This document shows positions 51,459 to 59,315 of a stretch of DNA of 64,000 bases, in pieces. Where the stretch lies: assembly GCF_036421915.1 (NCBI RefSeq), contig NZ_JAZGOM010000005.1. The stretch is one strand, 5' to 3'. Numbering within the stretch: the first letter of the stretch is position 1; each line of letters opens with the position of its first letter. Position numbers and translations under genes: made by a program. This DNA comes from Georgenia_A wangjunii (GTDB taxonomy: Bacteria; Actinomycetota; Actinomycetes; Actinomycetales; Actinomycetaceae). The notes beneath the pieces were generated by a model. It saw nothing but the letters and a program-made list of their open reading frames with translations, had not been told where the DNA came from and searched no databases.

Positions 51459-53306
51459 TCAGTTGATCTTCACGAGGGAGCCGCGGACCGTCGTGACCCC
51501 GCTGGCGGAGAGCTCCGCGGCGGCCTGGCCGGCGATCTTGACGCTGGTCGCCTTGGCCTCGACGCTCGCCGTCCCCTCGACGGAGACCTGGGCCCCCTTG
51601 AGGAGGAGCTTCGCCGTCGCCTCGACGGAGACCTGGTTGCCCTTGATGTCGACGTTGCCGGACTGCGTCGTCACGGAGATGTTCTGCTGCGACGTGACGG
51701 TGGCGTCCTGCTTCGCCGTCACCGACACGGGGCCCTCCGAGATGATCTCGATGCCCTTGCCCGCGCTCTGGAGGAGCGTGATGCGCTGCGCGCCGTCGTT
51801 CGTGCTCACGGTCAGCTTCTCGTCCGAGGGCGTCTCGACCATCTCGATGATCATTCCCTTGCGCGAGGTGATCGCCCGGCGGGTGACGGTGCCGTCGTTC
51901 TCGCCGATGTGGTCGGCCCACGCCTTGCCCGGCTGGTCCTTGCCGTTGTAGAGCCCACCGAGCACGTACGGCTCGTTGACGTCGCCCTGCCCGAACGCGA
52001 CGAGGACCTCGTCGTTGACCTCCGGCAGGATCGTGGCCCCCCGTCGGTTGCCCGCGCCCGCCTGGACCGTCCGGGCCCACCAGCTCTCGTAGTCGCCCGA
52101 GAGGACGGGGAACTTCACCTTGACGCGGCCGAGCTTCTCCGGGTCCTTGAGGTTCGTCACGATCGCCGTGACGACGCCGCGGGCCCCCTCTGCCACCGGG
52201 CGTCCGCCCCCCGTCACGGCGCCGTAGAGCGAGCGCTCCGAGGCGTCGCTCACGAGGAAGGACGTGAGGTACCCGAGCTCGGGGTCGAAGTCGTGGCGCA
52301 CCGAGCTGAGGACGTACTTGCCGTCGAAGCGTGTCCCGGCGCCCTTGAGGACGACGGCGGTCCCCGCACGCAGCGCGGCGTTGCCCCGCGCGGTTCCGTC
52401 GAGCTCGGCGAAGCCTCCGGCGCGGCGGTCGGCGAGCGACGTCGCCCGGGCAGCGACCGCGTCCTGCACGCCGAGTGCCGAGCGGGACTCGACGTGGGCG
52501 GCGGTCCTGGCCTTGGTGGCGAACGCCGCGGCCGAGGCACCGCCGTCGACCCGCGCCCCCTCGGCCGCGGGCTTCACCCGGGAGACGAGCTCGTTCTTCG
52601 CGGTGACGTCCCAGCCCCGGACCTCGACGTCGGGCACCTGGGCCGTCGCCGTGAGCGTGGCACGCAGCGAGACGAGGTTGACGCCCACCTCGAGGACCTG
52701 CTGGCTCTGGCGGGCACTCGTGCCGGACGGCGCCTCCGCGGCCTGGACGGGCTTGGTGAACCGCAGGGTGCGTGCGCCCACGGTGACGACGGCGCCCACG
52801 GAGTCGGCGAGCCGCCGGAGGAACTCCCAGTCGTTGAGCCCGTCCTGGGTGAGGTGCTTGTACGTGGGGCCGATGCTCTCCGCCTCCACCTGCAGCCCGG
52901 CCTCGCCCCCGATGGTGCGCGCGATCCCAGCGGCGTTCTGGTCGACGAACGCGCGCGTCCGGGCGCCCCCGAGGAGGGAGTGGGAGTGGTCGAGGCCGCG
53001 CACGAGCGTGTGGGCGCCGTCGGGGCTGAACTCCCGCTCGATCGCCGTCACCTGCCCGGCCATGAGCTCGACCGGTCCCCCGGGTCCGCTCGACTGCGCC
53101 GCGATCGTGACGTCTGAGCCGACCTTGACCCGGGCCTTGTCGAGGACGAGGTCGTGCGGGTCGCTGAAGCGCAGGACGAAGAGGGCAGCGACGTTGCGGC
53201 TCTCGTCGACGTAGGCGGTCACGAGCAGGTCCGCGACGTCGTCCGCCAGCGGCGACCCGTCGATCTTCACGACGACCGAGTGGCTGTACTCCTCACCGAA
53301 CGGCAT
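51459..53306 (-). CDS. VgrG-like central spike protein (Afp8-like)
   Basis: 615 residues. The N-terminal part (IDGSPLADDVADLLVTAYVD, FVLRFSDPHDLVLDKARVKV) is gp27-like. KVKFPVLSGDYESWWARTVQ followed by GAGNRRGATILPEVNDEVLV is the gp5 OB-fold. The C-terminal repeats (KIDGNQVSVEATAKLLLKGA, VEGTASVEAKATSVKIAGQA) form the beta-helical needle. No effector domain is fused at the C-terminus. It is the puncturing tip at the base of the tube. The start overlaps the LysM gene by 14 bp. Confidence 0.93.
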   Translation of the reverse strand: MPFGEEYSHSVVVKIDGSPLADDVADLLVTAYVDESRNVAALFVLRFSDPHDLVLDKARVKVGSDVTIAAQSSGPGGPVELMAGQVTAIEREFSPDGAHTLVRGLDHSHSLLGGARTRAFVDQNAAGIARTIGGEAGLQVEAESIGPTYKHLTQDGLNDWEFLRRLADSVGAVVTVGARTLRFTKPVQAAEAPSGTSARQSQQVLEVGVNLVSLRATLTATAQVPDVEVRGWDVTAKNELVSRVKPAAEGARVDGGASAAAFATKARTAAHVESRSALGVQDAVAARATSLADRRAGGFAELDGTARGNAALRAGTAVVLKGAGTRFDGKYVLSSVRHDFDPELGYLTSFLVSDASERSLYGAVTGGGRPVAEGARGVVTAIVTNLKDPEKLGRVKVKFPVLSGDYESWWARTVQAGAGNRRGATILPEVNDEVLVAFGQGDVNEPYVLGGLYNGKDQPGKAWADHIGENDGTVTRRAITSRKGMIIEMVETPSDEKLTVSTNDGAQRITLLQSAGKGIEIISEGPVSVTAKQDATVTSQQNISVTTQSGNVDIKGNQVSVEATAKLLLKGAQVSVEGTASVEAKATSVKIAGQAAAELSASGVTTVRGSLVKIN

Positions 53307-54123
53307 GGCTCACCTCCTCGGGCAGTGCCCCGACGGCGCGCAGGGGCGCGTCCGGCGCGGGCCGCCGGTCGAGCTCGACGAGGGACGGCAGGAGGACGGT
53401 CCGGCCCGGCCGGAGCCGGAACGGGTCGTCGATGCCGTTCGCCTCGGCGACCGCACGCCACATGGCCGGGTCCCCGTACTCCCGGTAGGCGATGCCGGCG
53501 AGCGTGTCCCCCTCGACGAGCCGGTGGATCCGCCGGGGCACGATGCTGCCCGACGTCGGGTTCTGCCGCGGCGCCTCGCCCGCGAGCTCCTGCAGCGTGA
53601 CGGTGCACAGGGCCCGGATGGGTAGGCCGCTCGAGGTGAAGAGCGTGTACTTCGCCTGGACGCTGCCGATGTAGGCGAGGAACCCGGTGAGCCCGCCCCA
53701 CCGGAAGAGCACCCACGGCGGGGAGTCCTTCTTCTGCGCGTGCGAGGCGCTCGTGGGCACGCAGCAGCTGAACAGGCGGTCGACGCGCTTGACGACGCTG
53801 TTGTCCTGGGTGTCCGAGGCGTCGAAGAACATCTCGAGGGCGAGCGACGAGGGCTGCGGGCCGTTGTACTGCGGCGGTCCGCTCTTCGTGTTCCCGGTAC
53901 CGGTCTCGCGCGCCCAGCTCGCGGACTTGGCGAGCGTGAGCTCGCGCGGGTTGAACTGGAACTCGATGCGGTCCAGCGCAGGCCCGGGCTTGGCGAGCGA
54001 GCCGTCGGCCGAGGGCTCGTAGAGCTGGAGGTAGGCGTGCTCGAGCTTGGGCCGCGCGCTCGCGGTCAGCGGCGAGGCCTGGGCGGACCCAGCGGCGTCG
54101 AAGGCGACGGGTGACGGTGACAT
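53293..54123 (-). CDS. LysM-containing tube-cap/baseplate hub protein (Afp7-like)
   Basis: 276 residues. The first 160 residues form the gp53/Afp7-like contractile-injection-system tube domain (LEHAYLQLYEPSADGSLAKP, RIEFQFNPRELTLAKSASWA). A LysM motif lies near residues 205-265 (IHRLVEGDTLAGIAYREYGD, then PAMWRAVAEANGIDDPFRLR). It joins the inner tube to the spike. In eCIS loci it sits directly upstream of VgrG, as here. The ATG at 54123 is 11 bp after the tube gene. Confidence 0.9.
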   Translation of the reverse strand: MSPSPVAFDAAGSAQASPLTASARPKLEHAYLQLYEPSADGSLAKPGPALDRIEFQFNPRELTLAKSASWARETGTGNTKSGPPQYNGPQPSSLALEMFFDASDTQDNSVVKRVDRLFSCCVPTSASHAQKKDSPPWVLFRWGGLTGFLAYIGSVQAKYTLFTSSGLPIRALCTVTLQELAGEAPRQNPTSGSIVPRRIHRLVEGDTLAGIAYREYGDPAMWRAVAEANGIDDPFRLRPGRTVLLPSLVELDRRPAPDAPLRAVGALPEEVSHAVR

Positions 54124-54134
54124 GGCGGGCCTCC

Positions 54135-54551
54135 TCAGGCCGTCGCGCCGGGAGAGATGAAGCCGTGGTGGGCGATCTCGACGGACTCCGTCGCGACCTT
54201 CGGGCTGTCCGGGGACAGGGAGGGACCGGTCCAGCGGACGGGGACGACGTCGAGGAGCCCCCACTGGGCGATGACGGTCCCGTTCGCGCTCATCGCCTGG
54301 ATCGTCCCGGTGCGGCGCTTGTAGCCGCTCGCCATGCTGGCGATCCACGTCGCGAGCTTCTCGGTGTCGCGCCCGAGCGGGCGACTCAGCTTGATGTTGG
54401 GGTACTTGAGGCGGGTCGGCAGCTGCCACACCTGGGTGTTGTTCCCGCCCTCCTCCCGCGTCTCCATGACCACCTCGGCGCCGAGGCCCTCGCAGCTGCT
54501 GAACGCGCCGAGGTCGACGCCGTCGAGCTTGACGACGTACCTCACGCTCAT
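54135..54551 (-). CDS. second inner tube protein (Afp5-like)
   Basis: 138 residues. The tube signature runs from SVRYVVKLDGVDLGAFSSCE through GLGAEVVMETREEGGNNTQV and RLKYPNIKLSRPLGRDTEKL to FISPGATA, a tail-tube fold of the T4 gp19 family. A second tube paralogue between the main tube and the hub is normal in eCIS loci. An upstream GTG at 54584 would add 11 residues and overlap the previous stop as GTGA. The ATG at 54551 is chosen because AGAGGTC is nearby. Confidence 0.88.
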   Translation of the reverse strand: MSVRYVVKLDGVDLGAFSSCEGLGAEVVMETREEGGNNTQVWQLPTRLKYPNIKLSRPLGRDTEKLATWIASMASGYKRRTGTIQAMSANGTVIAQWGLLDVVPVRWTGPSLSPDSPKVATESVEIAHHGFISPGATA

Positions 54552-54580
54552 CGCGGTGTCGACCTCTTGCAGCACCTCGG

Positions 54581-57500
54581 TCACCTCCAGTCGGTTCGGC
54601 GGCCGCGGCGTTCGCGGTCGAGCAGGATCTCGGCGCGCAGGCGGCGCGTGAGCGAGGGCAGGAGCCGGCGGGCGAGGTCGTCCAGCTCCTGCGACGTGAA
54701 CGTCCGTGCGGATCGGTCGCCGGCGCCGGCATCGGCGCTGGGCTGGTCGGACGGAGCCACCGCTGTCTCGACCTCCTCGACGCGGACGCCGGACGACGAC
54801 GCGTCGACGGGCTCGTCCACCGGTTCGTCGACGACCGCGGGCGTCTCCGGCGGCCGGACGAGGTGGAGGGGTGTCATCGCCTCGCCCTCCACCTGCGGCG
54901 CGGCGGTGCGCCCGGAACGGGAGGTCAGACCGGACCGAGCGCGGGACCCGGTCGGCGTCTGCGCGGCGGTCCAGCGCGAGCGCGCGACGGTGGGCTGGAC
55001 GTGCGTCGTGGTGGGGCTGCTCCCGACCGCGCGCTGGAGGGCGACGGGACGGTCGGCGAGCGTTGCGAGCGCGTCCTCGGCGCGGGTGGGGGTGACGGCG
55101 CTGCTCGCGCTCGTGCGGTCGCCCGCGGTCGGCGACGGCCCGGTGCTCCGGCCGTCGTCGGACCAGGTCCCGTCGCTCGCCCGCTGCACAGCGGCGCTCG
55201 CCGGCGCGACGGCGAGCCCGAGGAGCGGCGCCGTGACCGCGGCGGCCGTGCCGGGATCGGCCGCGGCCCCGGCCGCGGCGGAGTCCTCGCCAGGCGCCGA
55301 GCCGAGCGCGCGCACGGCGAGCGTCGGCACGACGTCGGTCGCCGTCGCGGCGCGCGCGCAAGGGGTCGACGTCGGTCCGCCCGGCGGCCCGGCGGTCGGC
55401 GGCGGGGTCGCGCGGTCACCGGCCCACCGCGCGACGACCGGGGCCGCCGGTGCTCCGACGGGCGCCCCGCCCGCGGGCGACGCGGCAGCCGTGGCCGACG
55501 ACGCGGGCGAGGCGGCCGTCGCCGCAGGGGCGAACCCCGGGGCGTCCCCGAGGGTGCCCGGAGGCGACCCTGCGCCGGAACGGCGCCAGGGCAGCGTCGG
55601 GACGCGAGGGCCGGACCCGCCCGTGGCCGGGCCGGACGTCCGGGGCACGGCTGCGACGGACCGGCTGACCGCCGGTCCGCTCGCGCCCTCCACACTCCCC
55701 GGCGACCCGAGCACCGCGGCGGAACCGTCCGGCGCGACGGCTGCAGCCGGCGGCGCACCGGCGGTGCCGACCGGGCGGGGCGCCGCGACGCCGGTGCTCC
55801 GAACCCGTCCGGCCGAGCCCTCCGCGGAGGAGGCCGCACCGGAGGGCGGCGGCGGGGTGGACCCGCCGAGGTCGGCGCGGTGGCCGGACGGGACGGCTCC
55901 GGGGGTGCCGGTGCCCGACGGGGACGCCACGACGGCGCGGGGCACGCGCGGCGCCGGGTGGTGCCCCGCGGCGGACCGCGCCACCGTCGCCCCGGCCGTC
56001 TGCACGCTCGCCGGGGTGCTCCTCGTGCCGGGGCCGGCCCCCGTGCCGACGTCGACGCGGACACCGGCAGCCGACGCGCCGAGCGTCGGCACGCTTGCGT
56101 GGCCGGCCGGCGGCACGGGGGCGCCGGTGCTGCCCGGCGGCGTGCCGACGATGCTGCCGCGGCCACCGGGCTCGGCGGCGTCCGCGGCCCCGGGCCCGGT
56201 CGGGCTCGGGTCTGCTCCGGCGCGGGGGTCGGGCACGGGCCGGGTGGGCGGCGCGAGACGCTGATCGGGTCGGTCGAGGTACCCGGGAGTCGGCGCCCCC
56301 GTGCCACCCGCGTCCTCGAGGTGCGAGACCGGGAGGGGCGCGACGGCGGTGGCATGCTCACCAGCGGCGTGCTCACGAGCGGCGTGCTCACCAGCGGCGT
56401 GCTCAGCAGCGGCGTCCGGGCGCGGACCTCCCTCGCCGGTCGTCGCGGCTGCGCCGCCGCCCTCCCCCTCTGGCGGGCTCGTCACTGGCGGGGGCGTTGC
56501 CGGGCCTGCGGACGCGCGCTGGAGGGCAGGGCCGGGTCCGGCGGGGCCTGACGGCTCGGCCGCGCTGCGCTCGGGCGTGAGGGGCAGCGCGACGGCGACC
56601 GGCGCGACCGGCGCCGCGGCCGCCGGGGACGCCTGCGCGCCCACGCTGCGCGCGACGACGACCCGCTCACCGGAGGCGCCGTCGGGCACCTGGGCCTCAC
56701 CCGAGGGCGCGGCGGCCGCGTCAGCACCGCGCGGGTCGTGGGCCCCGTCGAGCTCAGGCGCCGCCGGAGCGGCGGCACGCGCGACCGTCACCGGCGCGGC
56801 AGGCACGTCGGCCGGGATCGCTGGCGCGACGACGGCAGCGTCCGGGGTGCCGGCGCTCTCGTCCCGGCCGGCCACGCGCTCCGGCACGAGCGGCATCGCG
56901 GTGCTCCGCTGGAGCGGCCGAGGGCCGGGGACGGAGGGCGCCGCGTCGTCGGCGGGCGGCGGTGGCGGGACGACCGGCCGCTCGGGCGGGGCGGCGGCGA
57001 GGGCGTCGGGCGCCGAGTCACCAGGTCCCACCCGCCCGTCGGGCGCGCGCGGTCCGCGCTGAGCAGAGTCCCCGTCGCGCTCCGCCGTCCGCTGCACGCC
57101 CGCGGGACCCACGCCGTGTCCCGCGGAGGACGCTGGGGCCCCGTTCGTGGCCTCGCGTCCCGCAGGAGGGGCGTCGGGAGGCGCACCGTCCGCCGCCGGC
57201 GCGCGCTGCACCCCGGGCGCCGGGGCCGGATACGGTTCGGGCGGTGCCGCGACGGGCACCTCCGGCGCCGGCGGGCTGGCGGGTGCGGTCCGCTGCTCGC
57301 GAGGCCCCGCGGGCTCGGGCGTGGCCATGGGGTCGGGCGACGACGCGGTCCGCTGCACCGCGGTCCGCTGCACCGGCACGTGGTTGAGTGGCGCACCGAG
57401 CCCGAGGCGGCGCGCCCCGCCCGGCCGCGCGGCCGCGGGCGCCGCCGGGCCGGCGCCGGCGGTCGGGGCCGTGCCCGACGGTGCCGCACCGGCCGCGGGT

Positions 57501-58210
57501 GCCTCGGCCGCCGGCAGCGGGACGTAGGTGGCGTCGCCGTCGGACCACGACGCCACCTCCACGGAGCGCTGCACGTCGGGCCCGGTGACCGGCCCGGGTC
57601 CTGGCGCCGCGGGGAGCGCTGTCGCGGGCACCCCCGCCTCTCCCCGGAGCCCCGGCACGTCACCGCGCGGGGCAGTCACCGGCGCGGCGGCGGCAGCCAC
57701 CGGCTGGGCGAGGCCGGCCGCTGGGTAGGCGGGGGCGGCCGCGGACGTCACGCGCAACGGCAGCTCCCCGGGCACGCCGGGCACGACGACGGGCCGCGCG
57801 ACGGGCAGGCCCGCCACGTCCCCCGCGCTCGTCATCGGCGAGAGCGTCCGCTGGACCGGGCGCCCCGCACCGGCGGCTGGGCGCGCCCGGGGCCGGTCCG
57901 GGGGAAGGAGCGGCATCGCGGGCACGTCCCGGGCCGCAGCAGTCCCCCTCCCGTCGCCGTCGACGACGCCTGCCGGTGTCGCCGGGGAGACGAGGTGGGT
58001 CATCGTCCCGGTGAACGAGGGGTTGTGCCACGACGCCCACGGCGCTCGCGCGGCGTCGCGCACGAGCATGCTCGGGCCCGCCGTGGTCCGCTGGAGCGGC
58101 GGGAGGAACGCCCAGCCGGCGGGCGACGGGGGTGGCGGGGGCGCAGGCGGGCGAGCCACCGGCCCCTCGGGGGCCGGTGGCTCGGGCTCGCGCTGCCACG
58201 GCCAACGCAT
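54581..58210 (-). CDS. 1209-residue disordered eCIS protein with repeated [VL]QR[TSA] motifs
   Basis: 1209 residues, almost wholly Pro/Ala/Gly-rich and predicted disordered. I do not recognise a named family. The start is MRWPWQREPEPP. At least eleven [VL]QR[TSA] motifs occur (PLQRT, PVQRT, DVQRS, PVQRT/AVQRT, GVQRA, GVQRT, PLQRS, ALQRA, AVQRA, ALQRA) spread through the whole length, plus several VARS/VARA variants. The DUF4157 protein of the operon carries the same type of motif. Only the last 40 residues look structured: SQELDDLARRLLPSLTRRLR followed by AEILLDRERRGRRTDW, a helix. Residues in the middle have four EHAAG-like units. It lies between the tail-assembly genes and the second tube gene, so it is probably a structural or assembly part of the particle. 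Confidence 0.75.
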   Translation of the reverse strand: MRWPWQREPEPPAPEGPVARPPAPPPPPSPAGWAFLPPLQRTTAGPSMLVRDAARAPWASWHNPSFTGTMTHLVSPATPAGVVDGDGRGTAAARDVPAMPLLPPDRPRARPAAGAGRPVQRTLSPMTSAGDVAGLPVARPVVVPGVPGELPLRVTSAAAPAYPAAGLAQPVAAAAAPVTAPRGDVPGLRGEAGVPATALPAAPGPGPVTGPDVQRSVEVASWSDGDATYVPLPAAEAPAAGAAPSGTAPTAGAGPAAPAAARPGGARRLGLGAPLNHVPVQRTAVQRTASSPDPMATPEPAGPREQRTAPASPPAPEVPVAAPPEPYPAPAPGVQRAPAADGAPPDAPPAGREATNGAPASSAGHGVGPAGVQRTAERDGDSAQRGPRAPDGRVGPGDSAPDALAAAPPERPVVPPPPPADDAAPSVPGPRPLQRSTAMPLVPERVAGRDESAGTPDAAVVAPAIPADVPAAPVTVARAAAPAAPELDGAHDPRGADAAAAPSGEAQVPDGASGERVVVARSVGAQASPAAAAPVAPVAVALPLTPERSAAEPSGPAGPGPALQRASAGPATPPPVTSPPEGEGGGAAATTGEGGPRPDAAAEHAAGEHAAREHAAGEHATAVAPLPVSHLEDAGGTGAPTPGYLDRPDQRLAPPTRPVPDPRAGADPSPTGPGAADAAEPGGRGSIVGTPPGSTGAPVPPAGHASVPTLGASAAGVRVDVGTGAGPGTRSTPASVQTAGATVARSAAGHHPAPRVPRAVVASPSGTGTPGAVPSGHRADLGGSTPPPPSGAASSAEGSAGRVRSTGVAAPRPVGTAGAPPAAAVAPDGSAAVLGSPGSVEGASGPAVSRSVAAVPRTSGPATGGSGPRVPTLPWRRSGAGSPPGTLGDAPGFAPAATAASPASSATAAASPAGGAPVGAPAAPVVARWAGDRATPPPTAGPPGGPTSTPCARAATATDVVPTLAVRALGSAPGEDSAAAGAAADPGTAAAVTAPLLGLAVAPASAAVQRASDGTWSDDGRSTGPSPTAGDRTSASSAVTPTRAEDALATLADRPVALQRAVGSSPTTTHVQPTVARSRWTAAQTPTGSRARSGLTSRSGRTAAPQVEGEAMTPLHLVRPPETPAVVDEPVDEPVDASSSGVRVEEVETAVAPSDQPSADAGAGDRSARTFTSQELDDLARRLLPSLTRRLRAEILLDRERRGRRTDWR
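56352..56411. repeat. four tandem 15-bp units inside the disordered eCIS gene
   Basis: Units at 56352-56366, 56367-56381, 56382-56396 and 56397-56411 differ at one to three bases. On the minus strand they encode Glu-His-Ala-Ala-Gly/Arg repeats. They are whole-codon units, so the count could drift without breaking the frame. Confidence 0.8.
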
Positions 58211-58213
58211 GGA

Positions 58214-58372
58214 TCAGTGCTCCTCGGACAATCGCGTGTTGATGCGGGCGATCTCCTGGACGTAGCGCAACCGCTGGCCGTGCTCGAGATCGAGGATGTC
58301 GTCCAGCGGCCAGTGGAAGTGGTAGGCGACGTACGCGACCTCCTCGTAGATGCGGTCTGCCGCGTACGTCAC
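58214..58372 (-). CDS. DUF6760-like 52-residue eCIS protein
   Basis: 52 residues from GTG 58372 (VTYAADRIYEEVAYVAYHFH, then WPLDDILDLEHGQRLRYVQE). This compact peptide resembles DUF6760, found next to tail-assembly genes in contractile systems. It is too short to be a structural shell but could be a tail-assembly chaperone or tape-measure partner. The start overlaps the previous stop (GTGA). It lies 3 bp before the disordered protein gene. Confidence 0.8.
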   Translation of the reverse strand: MTYAADRIYEEVAYVAYHFHWPLDDILDLEHGQRLRYVQEIARINTRLSEEH

Positions 58373-58827
58373 GATTCCCCCAGGCGGCCGCCGGAGAGGT
58401 CGAGGGTGAACCGGTGCGAGCACTCCGGGCACGTCACCGCCGCCCGGGTGTGCCCCTCGGCGTTGATCCTGCGGTAGAGGTCCTGCAGGAAGGCGACGTC
58501 GGAGGCGAACATGTTCTCCACGACGTTCGCCGTCACCGCCGGCAGCGTGCCCAGCGACGTGATGACGCGCCCGAGGAGGACGACCGTCGTGAAGGCGGCG
58601 TTCTCCTGCACGCGTGCGTCGTAGAGCGGGAGGAGCTCGTCCCGCGCCGTCGCGAGCCGCATCGTCCCGCTGCGGTGCAGGACGCCGTCGGCGTCGAGGT
58701 ACCCGCGCGGCAGCTCGAAGTCGAACTCGGTGCGGAGCGCCTCGGCGCGCACCGGCGCCGCCGGTGCGCCCGCCTCGACCTCGGCGGGCGCATCGGACAG
58801 CGCCGCTCCCCCCATCGCCCGTCGCAT
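58369..58827 (-). CDS. tail-assembly (gp14/T4-chaperone-like) protein
   Basis: 152 residues. EFDFELPRGYLDADGVLHRS, MRLATARDELLPLYDARVQE and LGTLPAVTANVVENMFASDV followed by LQDLYRRIN are the signature of tail-assembly proteins next to tube genes in eCIS loci. CPEC near the C-terminus could bind a metal with partners. It starts inside the tube stop (TGATG) and is coupled to the DUF6760 gene, so these three are made together. A start 34 residues upstream is possible but lies in the tube gene. Confidence 0.82.
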   Translation of the reverse strand: MRRAMGGAALSDAPAEVEAGAPAAPVRAEALRTEFDFELPRGYLDADGVLHRSGTMRLATARDELLPLYDARVQENAAFTTVVLLGRVITSLGTLPAVTANVVENMFASDVAFLQDLYRRINAEGHTRAAVTCPECSHRFTLDLSGGRLGES

Positions 58828-59276
58828 CAGACGAACTCCATCTCGTCCCAGCAGACGGTGAAGCTCTCCGAGAGCGGCTCCGTGGAACCCGCCTTGAGCG
58901 TGCCGCCCATCTCCACGTCCTTGATCCACACGTTGCGGAAGTTCATCCGCTTGAGCGCGACGTTGTCGGACGTGTAGATGACCACCTCGGCGGTCTTGCG
59001 GGCGCCCTTGAGGTCACCCTGCATGACCATCTTGAGCCAGTCGGTGATGGTGGTGGAGTCGGTGAGGCCGCGCTTGACCTTGAACTCCCCCGGCTTCTGC
59101 CGGCCCATCATCTGGCGGGCGATGTACTTCCCGTCCGTCGTCTGCTGCTGGTACGTCACCTTGTCGACCTCGGACTTGAGGCCGCTGACCTCCATGACGT
59201 GCGGCACCTGAACTCCGTCGATGGACACGCTGAACGCGTAGGCGGTAGCCAGGTCCATGGGATCGGCGAGTGGCAT
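58827..59276 (-). CDS. main inner tube protein (Afp1-like)
   Basis: 149 residues. DPMDLATAYAFSVSIDGVQV, EVSGLKSEVDKVTYQQQTTD and RGLTDSTTITDWLKMVMQGD are the gp19/Afp1 tail-tube signature, ending in LSESFTVCWDEMEFV. It polymerises as hexamer rings within the sheath. It lies 39 bp after the sheath gene. Confidence 0.94.
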   Translation of the reverse strand: MPLADPMDLATAYAFSVSIDGVQVPHVMEVSGLKSEVDKVTYQQQTTDGKYIARQMMGRQKPGEFKVKRGLTDSTTITDWLKMVMQGDLKGARKTAEVVIYTSDNVALKRMNFRNVWIKDVEMGGTLKAGSTEPLSESFTVCWDEMEFV

Positions 59277-59315
59277 GTGCGGTTCACCCTCTCTCTACGT
59301 TGATGTGCTTGGGAG

